Assembly: GCF_023101765.2 (NCBI RefSeq)
Contig: NC_064238.1
Span: forward strand, 5,144,001 to 5,208,000
From: Spodoptera frugiperda
Taxonomy: Eukaryota; Arthropoda; Insecta; Lepidoptera; Noctuidae
DNA: 64,000 nt
Reading direction: 5' to 3'
Positions 46,686 to 56,877 of this stretch are shown here, piece by piece. The first letter of the stretch is position 1. Every line of letters starts with the position of its first letter. A model generated the notes under the pieces. The model was not told the DNA's origin. It worked only from the letters and a program-made list of their open reading frames with translations, and ran no database searches. A program made the translations under genes and the position numbers.

Positions 46686-46892
46686 TAGCTTCTGCCCGCG
46701 ACTTCGTCCGCGGTGGTAGTACACCGCGGACGAAGTCGTCGGGCTACAATGTACTATAACATGATGGGATGTAAAATAGATTTTGATCTCATAGAAACCG
46801 GATAAGCACAAAAAAATTCATCAAAATCGGTCAAGCCGTTTCGGAGGAGTATGGCAACGAAAACTGTGACACGAGAATTTTATATATTAGAT
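46686..46892 (+). repeat. LINE-tail family (GCCCGCGACTTCGTCCGCG type) with a hairpin
   Basis: CTAGCTTCTGCCCGCGACTT, AAAATCGGTCAAGCCGTTTC, GGAGGAGTATGGCAACG and GTGACACGAGAATTTTATAT are standard for a very common lepidopteran tail family. The head is followed at once by its inverse (arms 46694-46715 and 46722-46744, loop GTAGTA). Confidence 0.65.
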
Positions 46893-47363
46893 TTTCCCCC
46901 TTCGAAAAAAAACGTATTGTTATTAAGTAGGTAAACTTTAACTCACCTCTAGACGAAATAACAACGGTTATTAATAAATAACGTATCAATGACATTGTGA
47001 ACATCGCTAGCCAAGTTTTCCTCGCCAAAAAAGGACATTACATCATCACGCTTGTATTTACAGAAGTAAAAAAAAACAAAAGAGGTTTTTAAAACTTATT
47101 CAATAAGAACCGTTACGTAATAAACAGCTATGTATCTGGCAACATACAGTTTACATTCTAATTTTGAATTCACCCCAATGTCTGTCAAGGCACGTGTGTC
47201 CTTCAGTATAGAAAATGTTTTGCGCGCTATGTACCGTTCGGTTATTGTAAATAAAGCTATTTATCAATTTTCTATTAACTTACAAATTGTTTTGAACGAT
47301 AGGAATGGATAAGCGTAAGTCGGTTTTGAAAAAAAGGTTCCTGAACTGGAGTATGTACATATG
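46893..47363. other. Spacer without a recognised gene
   Basis: Short frames at 46831-47028 (minus) and 47130-47312 (plus) do not resemble known proteins. Confidence 0.4.
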
Positions 47364-47522
47364 TTATCGGCTTACTCACGTAACTTAACACGACTAGCAG
47401 ATTAGAAGTAGCGACAATCGCCGCGTCCTGTGTCGCGTAATACTACTCAGGAATATGAGCCTCTAGCATGGCTTGAAACTAGTCGAGTTCCTCGTCAAAC
47501 AGTTACGTGAGTAAGCCGATAA
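47364..47522. mobile_element. TTATCGGCTTAC-ended MITE, intact copy
   Basis: A perfect 21-base terminal inverted repeat, starting TTATCGGCTTACTCACG at the left (47364-47384), is mirrored at 47502-47522. The 159-base element has a GC-rich core with GACAATCGCCGCGTCC and ATGGCTTGAAACTAGTCGAG. The flanks are TATG on the left and TATA on the right, so a TA-type duplication is possible but not certain. It shares core and end with 41660-41800. There is no coding capacity, and the superfamily is undetermined. Confidence 0.75.
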
Positions 47523-50500
47523 TATAATAATTCATTTAGTATGCCTCACGAAAGTTATAATAAAATTATGTACATATGTGTATCTTTTTTGCAATGACAT
47601 TTAGTTAGTGACTTTATTACAAAATTCAAAACTTTATATGAACAAAATCTATGTTTTCAACATCGACTTTCCTGCATTCTTGAACAGTAGGTAACATTTA
47701 TAAGTATAAAAAATTCAAATTATATTTATCTATAGTATAATGCTTACTAAATCATTTTTAAATTTCCCAATATCAAACGAAATATCACCACAAAGTATCA
47801 AATATCACAAACATTATTTTTTGCGATATCGGTATCATTGGTTTAGATCTATTTATATAGAATAGTTCGAAATAGTTACACTGTTTTTGCAACTGTTTTT
47901 TTTTTACTTACCTTCAACTTGATGAAGTCATTATATTTTTATACAAAATGAACTTTACATTTAAAAATTATGTTATAAGCAATAAGCACATTGTGATCAC
48001 ATTACAGTAAGCTGTATTTTGCATCCTTAATACAGCTATTTTCCATTCCATTCTTGTTAAATATTTTAAATATATATTGTAGAAATAATTTAACTTGTAA
48101 ATAAAACTTATACTCAGAAACACACTGAATATATTTCATAAACAAAAGAAGATCATAATAAGTTTCCACTCTTATAAGTGGCCAGTTAGCCACAGATAAT
48201 ATAAATATACATATAACAATTCCTTTCCTTCCTTCCTAAATAACGTTACAATACAAATAAACAGCAAAAATCAACGTTATAACCATCAAACGGCCTATTA
48301 AGGCTTTACGAGTTCACACGACAGCACAGGTGCTATGGCTCCATTCATCTCGATCTTTCCCACGGCCGAGTCGTATTCATCCATTGTACATCCCCCGCAA
48401 TTCATCCACCCCATTGAAAAGGTTGGGGGTGAATCTCATACAGGTAGTACAAGGTGTTATAAGAAATACGTTATGACCGTTGACTATACGTTATAGGCAC
48501 AATACAGTAGTCAGCACCATAATAAAATGGTTATGTGGAGTACGTTTGGAACCTTTGTTGTGTATTTTAAAGATGGGCAGTAGCGAAATAGTTATTGCTT
48601 CTTTTTTCTTGCTGTTACATTTTTGATGACCACCTTGTTAGATGGTGTGAATTCCGAGCGTTTTTTTAATCGATTGAGAATGTTTTATTTCTTAAATCGA
48701 TATTCTCAATTTGAAAATCGAGTATATCGATATGCTCAATTTAATTGAAAATAATTTTGAAATTGAGAATATCGATTTTCAAATTGAGAATATCAAAATT
48801 GGTATATCTGTCGTATTGTAAATCATTGTATTGTGTTACAATTAAATGTTGACGTACCTTACAACATGTTGCTGTTTGGTAAAGGAATTTTCTTAAAAAC
48901 AAAAGAAAAGCAAACATGTGTAGTCACGTGTCTAAGAGCAAACACTGCTGTGTTTGAAATAATATAATATAAATTATAATATAAAAACAGTTGGCGATAA
49001 ATATTCATATTTATAACATGAAATTAATATTAATTGTATAATATTTAGAAGTTCTACAGTATGTGTATGACTGTATCATTCCAGAACAGTATGCATTGCA
49101 TGAAAAGTTTTATAAAAAAGTATAAGGAAGTAGTAACAATGGTTTGTCGAAACGGAAGTGTATCGGAGCTAACGGCGGCCGCCATTATTCGACCATTTTA
49201 GAAAATGTACGCACCTTATATTTTTTATACGTAAATAAATTGACCTCGAATTCTTTGGTGGACTGTCATGGTGGAACATGGACAAATTATTGCCAACTTC
49301 CAAGCTAATAATAACTAATTGGTTACTTTGTCTTTCCATGCTTAACCGATGTAATTCGTTATTTATTTCCGCTTAAAACTTAATCGAAATAGCTATGTAA
49401 AGTGTACGATTATATTTATAAAACGCCTTATAATCTGCTTATTATGCTAAATCTCTTTTAAGCATCCATAACAGATAGATATGTAAATTAATATTAAATC
49501 GCAATGCAAAGTCACAATCGTTAATTAGCCTAAGTTCAATGCCAAACAAAGTATATTTTATTCATTTCCATTAAGACTAAAAAACATCAAGTATGAACCT
49601 TAAAAAGAGAAAAAAATATAAAGAACAGGACTGCAGTCGTGACAGAAAGTGGACGCGAGACGCCCTGTAAATATGATCCAACAATTATTGTTTACGCACT
49701 ATAAATCTCCCAGTATCCCCGTAGTTATACCGAAACCGCCATAAATCCTTATGTATCGTAAACTTTAATTTAATAATTATGAACGTCATGACGCGGAAAT
49801 CATGGAGCCAGTCGTGATATATAAAATGGGAGTGATTCGCGTGGAACAATGGTTCGGGTTATCGAACTGCAATAACATTTTGGTGAAGGTCCCTAGTCCG
49901 AGGTCACTGTTAGATGCTGTTTTGCCGCATGATTTCATTATAATTCGCGTTAAAAATTGTTTTAGTTCTAATTTATAACACTGTTAGTCAGATTAATAGG
50001 AATTATATTTGCATTAGTAATTATTACTTTTGTATATCTGTACCTATTAGTGGTTTCAAATGTAATTTTAAGTGCTTAAATTTAAAGGTCAATATCAAAA
50101 AGCTGTATAAGTCTAAATAAAACTAGCCTACATAGCAAGGATATTCTTAGACTCACTAATATATATCTTTAAAGATTTTTACTTTTCATCTAACATGGCC
50201 TACCTCTAATAATAATATTCGTTGGCAAATTTTTTTTCGGAACAAAATTGTTAATAAGCAATAGTTTAAGTAATCAACAACTATCTCTGAGTACAGCCGC
50301 TAATATAACTTTGACCTTGTCTTATTAAAACCAATGTAAGTAACTATAAACCAATAAGAAATATCATAATATTGAAATGAATTCACTCGAATTATTAAAG
50401 AACTAAACTTTGTTGACATTTTAATGATACACTACATTATATTAATATGGGATGGAATGCCAATAAATAATGAATGGCAATTTATATAGATGATGTGTGT

Positions 50501-50683
50501 ATAATAGTTTGCGTATAGATCAAAGGTGAGCGGGTTCGATACCTTATAAACCATCTTGTCTCATGTAGATAGGCAATATTTATTGTTATCGTACGTGTTT
50601 CATCTGCAATTTACTTTGTACTTATATCCCTTTCTTCCCACAAGTATTGATACTTGGTAATGTGTGTTGTAAAGTCATTTTTA
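47523..50683. other. AT-rich sequence with one inverted-repeat cluster, no recognised gene
   Basis: Apart from the inverted repeats at 48694-48794, I see no gene. A moderately GC-rich patch at 48320-48440 contains TTCATCCACCCCATTG and GGTTGGGGGTGAATC. The block near 49165-49185 holds GGCGGCCGCC. Confidence 0.4.
48694..48794. repeat. Nested AT-rich inverted and direct repeats with ATCGAT
   Basis: A 25-base arm (48694-48718) is mirrored at 48754-48778 with one mismatch. The word AAATTGAGAATATC is repeated in direct orientation at 48760 and 48781. A self-complementary ATATCGATAT sits between the arms. Several TATCGAT-type words recall the insect DRE motif (TATCGATA). Confidence 0.7.
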
Positions 50684-50880
50684 ACCGACTTCAAAAAAGA
50701 AGGAGGTTCTCTGTTTGACTTGTATGTATGCATGTATGAAAGTTTGTGCGCGATTATCTCACGATTCGCCGAACCGATTTTGATGCGGGTTTTCAGAAAA
50801 GTGTATGTTACACTTAGGATCAGATTTTAGTATATTAACCGATTTCAAAAAGCGGAGATTAGAGTGGATTTTTAAATGTA
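50684..50880 (+). repeat. Dispersed repeat (ACCGACTTCAAAAAAGAAGG type)
   Basis: ACCGACTTCAAAAAAGAAGG, AGGTTCTCTGTTTGACTTG, then CCGAACCGATTTTGATGCGG and a second ACCGATTTCAAAAAGCGG form a sequence I recognise as very common in lepidopteran genomes. It is part of a mobile element of undetermined class. Confidence 0.55.
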
Positions 50881-51164
50881 GTTTACTGGAAATTATTGTC
50901 TAGATGCAATGTTGTTCACCCAATTATATGTGTTACACTATTCAACACAAAAAAAATATTGACCCAGTGCGTATTATTTCATAATGAGGTAGCCTTATGA
51001 TAAATAACTACAGGCATTTTAATTCGATATCACATCTAGAAGTGGAGATATAGGACTTTTCATTTTTTCCCGACCTTCAATAGTTAAATTACGGGTAGTC
51101 GTGAAATTTATAACTATTGCTGATGGAACTCAGTGCATTCGTTATTTAATAACTGTTTTCTAAA

Positions 51165-51995
51165 ATGTCGCGAGTTTCTGTTAATAGTCCTGATTTATTT
51201 TACTATGTTTGTGGAGAATTTACGCCAAAATCGAAAAAAAAGTCTCTGTCTGACAAATGCCTATCGAGCTTATTTTAACCGTTAAGAAATCAAGACAATC
51301 CGTGGGTGCGCTGTTTAAGTGTTTACGAATCTGAATGGTTGGTCTAAGAACTACGTATTTGGTATCACTACATTTTATAAAAAAAGATTGGCCATCACGT
51401 CACTCTCTAGTTGTGAGACAAAAAAACATTAAATTTAATCCTATGGTATAAAATCATTTTACCGGCATTACACATCAAGTTGGAACTTATAAAAAAAAAT
51501 ATTAAAAAATTAAGCAAAGACGGTTCTGCATTCCAGTTTCTCAGCAAAAGTTTCCTAAACTTAGTGATGCGAAAATCAAAGAGGTTGTTTTCGTTGGTCC
51601 TGACATAAATAAACTATTTCTAGACTCGTCTTTTACATCTACTCTCAACAATATTGAAAAACAAGCGCTTTTGTCGATGTCACGAAGAATTTCCTTGGTA
51701 ACAAGAAAGCAGATGATTTTCGCAAAATAATAGATATTTTGTTGGACTGCTACTATAAAGTGGGATGCAATATGTCATTAAAACTACAATTTCTTATACA
51801 TTTGGTTCAGTCAGTGACGAACACTGAGAACGCTTTCCTCAAGATGTTGCTGCGTTTGAGAAATAAGGTCGATGGGAGCCTGCTATGCTCGCAGATTACT
51901 GCTGGACCCTTCTTAGACGTACCCCAGCATCTGAGTACAAGAGGACAGCCAGTCACTCCAAAAAAACCACACCATTCCCATTAAAACAAGAATAA
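51165..51995 (+). pseudogene. Decayed remnant of a repetitive insect protein family
   Basis: Read directly: from ATG 51165 the frame gives a start like MSRVSVNSPDLFYYVCGEFT, with GEFTPKSKKKSLS, and stops at 51276-51278. After a gap come LPALHIKLELIKK (51459 onward), DAKIKEVVFVGPDINKLF in a shifted frame, MSLKLQFL, and finally MLADYCWTLLRRTPASEYKR in the frame ending at TAA 51993-51995. I remember these blocks, in this order, from a family of several hundred residues found in many copies in insect genomes and generally uncharacterised. Here the middle of the protein is deleted and at least three frameshifts occur. The copy number in other genomes suggests a mobile-element origin, but I cannot name the class. 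The 81-codon frame at 51739-51984 is only a part of it. Confidence 0.65.
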
Positions 51996-53555
51996 AATCA
52001 TGACAACTTTGTAATTTCGGACATAGCGGTATATCTGGAAATTGAGATGTGATGGAAAGTGCTTATTTATATATTTTTATAATATCAGTGGCAAGGAATA
52101 ATAATCACATAATGAAAACTCAGATAAAATTAAAAGTTGAAAATTTGTTGAGTAGTGTTATTTGAGTATTATATTAGATGTCCACCAGGTTTAAAATAAG
52201 GACGCTTAAAAATATACTAACTCACCAGAAAAATACAGAAATAACTTAAAGTTGAACTCTATATAAAAACAACTGTGTATTTTTTTACATCTCCAAAGAA
52301 TAATAGCCCGATGAATACAGTTTTATAACCGACTATCTGTTGTGAATAAACATTGAAAGTAAAACTTATTTTAAAACGTTATAATTTCGCAATAATTGGA
52401 ACATTAATGTAACATCTTGCAAAAGAGTCTGAATTAATTATGACACGGGTTAAAAATACTACCATCGAATGCGGGCGTGGCGACTATGTAGAGTATTAAT
52501 TAATTATAGACAGTATTATTCGCTGGCTTATTAAAGACAGTTGTTTAGTAGAGAGGAGATAATAACATAATTATATTACATGACAGCTTTAACCTCCAAA
52601 GGTGAACTTAAGTATGCGGGACGAAGTTAATATGTATGTAGCCGACTTTACATTTAGAGCTTGCCTGTCAAACGTGAGCCTCCACTTAACGAAGGCGTTT
52701 GTTTTTTAAAATGTTGCATCATTTTTCCATTGTTTTATATTTTTAGTCTTGGCTTGGTACTTACTCAAAGGTATGAAAGGATTTTTTGTAATGATTTGGC
52801 GTTTTTATTTTTCATTTAAAGAGCTTTGTCAGAAACAACATATTCTCGTGGAAACGAATGATTTATTTAAAATCTAAAGAAAACTGAAAGGACTAAAATC
52901 CAACAAATATTACTACATAAATAGGTTTCTTCAAGGTTTTGGAAGACCTACATTTTCTATGAAGTTTGTAGAACTTAGTTTATAACATTTCAAGTTTATA
53001 CAGAATTTAAACAACATAAACTTTATGCGAATCAAACTGTATGTATCTTCTAGAATGCCAAATTTCTATTATATATTAATGTTGATTATTTTATTATGCC
53101 AGCAATTTATTTGACAATAGCTTAGTGTATCCTTTGTCGCCAGCTTAGTATATCTCACAAAAATAAAAAAGGCTAATCACAACATAATCCGAAAGGCACG
53201 TCCTTAACAACACCTTACCCAGTTAATCTGGATTAGGTCATATTTATACAACTAGAAGCGTCAAGGTTTGCGGTCAATCGTGGGCGTATAATTACTATAT
53301 ATCGAATGCTGCCTGCCATTGTTCCTACGTGACATTTTGGAATGACCTCAATTATAGAAAACAATACCCGAACTTAATTTTGACATGTGTTTTCTATAGT
53401 GACGTGTGTTGTTAGTTATTAAACATTGGATTGTGTTTGAAGGTTTCAATAATTGATAGATTGGTTTTAGTATTGTAGGATATTAACTTGTCATAGAGCA
53501 CTAGGTAATTGTCATGTTTTCTGAACACAAAATACCAACCGTTTTTATGGTATAA
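51996..53555. other. AT-rich sequence, nothing recognised
   Basis: The first 200 bases may still belong to the element behind the preceding pseudogene, but no terminal repeat is visible. No other gene is seen. Confidence 0.4.
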
Positions 53556-53655
53556 GTATGGTATTACGGTAAACGAGCAGACGGATCATAAATGGAGCAT
53601 CGCCGTCACCCATGGACATCAGAGGTGTGTTAAGTGCGTTGTCGGTTATCGGTAC
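53556..53655 (-). repeat. SINE family A fragment (reverse)
   Basis: GGTAAACGAGCAGACGGATC, CACCCATGGACATCAGAGG and TAAGTGCGTTGTCGGTTATC are the reverse of the 3' half of family A (compare 31640-31728). Confidence 0.6.
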
Positions 53656-53665
53656 TTTTAATAGG

Positions 53666-54060
53666 TTTTTTTTTTTTTATTGTAATATAGTTTAATCTCC
53701 ACGGACTCGAGTCCGTGCCCTTGTTATTCAATTTGCTATAATTATACTAAAACTAGAACTTATGACAATAATATTACATGCTACAACAACACTATTCATT
53801 TTACAATACATAAAGTTATAACATTTTACACTGGACCGCTGGTTCAACCCGAGCACGGTGAGCGAGCCGACCTTCCAGCAGAAGGCACCCGTTACGGAAT
53901 GACTTTAAGCAATCGGTCCGATCGACCATTTGTAGGGAACGGAGCGAAACCCACAGCGCCACCAACTGTAGAGCATTTAGGAATGCATGACGTCTCCGCA
54001 ACGCGGCAGTAAGTCGATTCCAGCAGTGCCAGTGCAATTTGTCAGCTTATAAGTTGAGTT
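53666..54060 (-). mobile_element. Probable retroposed sequence of unknown type (reverse)
   Basis: It opens with a 13-base T-run (a poly(A) tail when read on the minus strand) and ends after a GC-richer block (53830-54040) whose 73-codon minus-strand frame starts MHWHCWNRLTAALRRRHAF and stops at 53816. A poly(A)-like tail joined to a GC-richer body suggests a SINE or truncated LINE or a retrocopy. I do not recognise the family. Confidence 0.35.
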
Positions 54061-54383
54061 ACATCTACAATAATTATTGTTACAGATTTTACTCAATGTC
54101 AAAATAAATATAATTAATTATTTTATAAATACGTTGATTTGCAAAACAAACAACACAAAGTAGTTAAATTAATGTTTACCTTCAATTATGTTATTACACT
54201 CATACTGACTGCAATAACATAACATTAAGGCAGTTTCAATAAACGATAATTCATCGTCCCAGCAACTCATCAAGCCTGAAAGCCCTCCCCGCCCAAAAGA
54301 GCGCCGATAAATTGGATTCCTTATTGCCATTTTAAGGTGTAGTCCAGGATCCCCCGCTCACTCTCACCCACCGCTCGTCATGA
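54061..54383. other. AT-rich spacer, nothing recognised
   Basis: No gene is seen between the retroposed block and the next SINE scrap. Confidence 0.45.
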
Positions 54384-54480
54384 TTTTTTTTTTAATAGGG
54401 TTTGAATTTAAGGGTTGTTGGGCAAGGGGGGTAATTGGGCCTCCTGTATCCTAACTCACACGCGGAACACAACCGTTTTT
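54384..54480 (-). repeat. SINE family A middle fragment (reverse)
   Basis: GTAATTGGGCCTCCTGTATC and CTAACTCACACGCGGAACAC are the reverse of the GTGTGAGTGAGATTACTGGAGG region of family A. A T-run (54386-54396) marks its boundary. Confidence 0.5.
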
Positions 54481-55742
54481 CAAATCCACAAAATTCTAAA
54501 AATGAGGGAATGTATATAAAACCCGTCTTGTAAGTCTAGCTTAAGTCTTCAGAGTATGCAATACATCTATGTTGCGATCATCTTATTAGTTCACAATATA
54601 TTTGCCATAATTATGATCGTCTCTACAGAATACAATAAAATAATATTACAGACAACTAAAGCGTATTATGACATCGTTTTATTAACTCAATTTACCTTAT
54701 ATGGTGAATTCCGACGGTCTTAAGTACTTCAGTCAGTTACCACTGCGTTCGTGGTCGTATTAACCGTATTAAATGTGTAGTTTTATTATTATTGCTTGTA
54801 ATTTAAGCTTCATAATACGTGCATTGACTTTTAGAGAGGCACGGCGGAATTGCAGTGACGAATATCTACCTGAATGCTGTAGAATGTACACTTACAGTAA
54901 AAGAGCCTTACTAATCGATTAATTTTATTCTATTCTTTTAATAAATTATTTAGAGTTGATGGGAATTTAATAATACTTTATTCTCCACCACATAAACAAC
55001 ATAAATAAGCATAGTGTACAATGAGAATAGGCAATCTTTTCATTTTATTATTTGATAGGTAGTTCATTTTTCAAATAAATCTGAGGTATATTATATTATT
55101 ATAGCTGTAAAATTAGAATATTGCAAATTATCTCGTTACGAGGTGTTTCAAATCATTAATTCATCAATAAATTAATGTGAAACGATTGAACTACGTGTCG
55201 ATCAGATCAAATTCTCGATTAAAAGGACGCTTTAAAATTATTAAGTTCGGTCCCTTTTATATTCAAATCACTTGCACTCGCATTAAACTCATACAAGCAA
55301 GCTCAGAACACCTGCGCTACTCAATTATTGGCACTATCTTCGAACAAATAAACAAAGAGTTGACTAAATGCCTTCATTTGCATACATTCTCTTTAAAATA
55401 CGATTAATAATATAATTTCTTGAATATATTATTCAAAGTTTTATTTATTGCGTGTGATTGATGGAGTAAGATTATTAGTTTCGTAAAGTTCAGCGCATTT
55501 AAATTATTTTTCTATTTCTACAAAAGAAAAGGATTTGAGGATTGTTCTTGGTATGATTTGATAGATTTTTTGTGATATTAGTTTTGGTGGTAGAAATAAA
55601 TGATTAATTTAATATCTAGGTACATTGTTGTTAACATATAGTACTTTTAAGATGCAATGAAAATGGATTCTGGAACAACATCCAATTAAAAACTCTATTT
55701 GATTTGGTGATAACAGATTTTCTATTAACAATTAATATTATA
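54481..55742. other. AT-rich sequence, nothing recognised
   Basis: A 76-codon plus-strand frame at 55177-55407 does not match any protein I know. It is otherwise featureless up to the retrotransposon. Confidence 0.45.
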
Positions 55743-55746
55743 TGAT

Positions 55747-55981
55747 TATAATAAAACTCAGATTGATTGGAATAGATTATAATTATTTACCTTGGTACAC
55801 TATACAACACGTCCGTCTTCGATGCTGAGCCCGAGCAAATAGGCCGAGTTGACAGTCGAAAATCCCCAACTGACATTTTTCAAAAATACCGATGGTCATG
55901 TGACCCGTGTTGACATATCACAAAATCGATACCCGACTAAAATAATACTATGGTTCTTTAATATAATTTCGAAACCTAACA
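55747..55981 (-). repeat. 3' LTR
   Basis: On the minus strand it starts TGTTAGGTTTCGAAATT and ends GAGTTTTATTATA. It is identical to the 5' LTR except for one missing A in an A-run. The bases just inside (55982-56054) include a second TGTTAGG edge motif. No clear polypurine tract precedes either possible LTR start. Confidence 0.9.
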
Positions 55982-56236
55982 CTCGACCATCCTGACGTCG
56001 TGCATGTCCCCATGCACGCAGACGAAGTAACTGCTCTGTATAACCTAACACTCGGCTAGCATCGAATTCGGACTCACAATTCATTGCACATTAACATCAA
56101 AATATAATTATCATCAACTCAAGGTTCTTACAAACAAACAAATAGAAAAAAAAATAATTGAATAAATTACAATCCACTTAAACTCTTTCTCAAAACATTG
56201 AACATTAAATAACATCGTATTAAAGTAACTTAACTA

Positions 56237-56570
56237 GTGAGCCATCCTTCTCACAAACGATAAATAAATACATATACAATCATCATCAGGTCACGGAAGC
56301 AGTGAGCCCTCCTTCTCACATACCGAGGTGCCTGTGTTTGTGAACCCTCCTTCTCACAAACAATAAATACATACATATAAAATCATACTCAGGTCACGGA
56401 AGCAGTGAGCCCTCCTTCTCACATACCGAGGTGCCTGTGTTTGTGAACCCTCCTTCTCACAAACAATAAATACATACATATAAAATCATAATCAGGTCAC
56501 GGAAGCAGTGAGCCCTCCTTCTCACACCGAGGTGCCTGTGTTTGTGAACCATCCTTCTCACAAACGACAA
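56237..56570 (-). repeat. 103-bp tandem repeat array between pol and the 3' LTR
   Basis: The phrase AGGTCACGGAAGCAGTGAGC starts at 56288, 56391 and 56494, giving an exact period of 103 bases and about 3.2 units. Each unit holds two copies of an 18-base word GTGARCCMTCCTTCTCAC, whose GTGA and TCAC ends are complementary. Seven copies begin at 56237, 56302, 56340, 56405, 56443, 56508 and 56544. The array is noncoding and lies entirely in the 3' untranslated part of the element. Confidence 0.9.
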
Positions 56571-56877
56571 AACGAATAACTTAAAATAACACAATTTATT
56601 TCATTTCCAATCATAACATAACGGTATCACATAAATATCATTGAAGTTACAAATTAGTCTTCAGTATTTTGTATTTATCCAAACAATAACGTAATTATTT
56701 TATACTTAATGTACATTGTATATATAGATTTTAACAATTGTAAATAAAATATAAATATAATATCTCAACGGACACATAAACAAAATCAATAAAATATCCA
56801 AAAATACCTACTAATCAAGTGTATAAATTACTATATGAATTCATTTAATAATACCGTGTTTATAAATCACAAATATT

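Noticed and set aside
56237..56570. CRISPR-like array
   Set aside because: The 18-base words are separated by non-unique spacers in a 103-base tandem period inside a eukaryotic retrotransposon. It is not a CRISPR.
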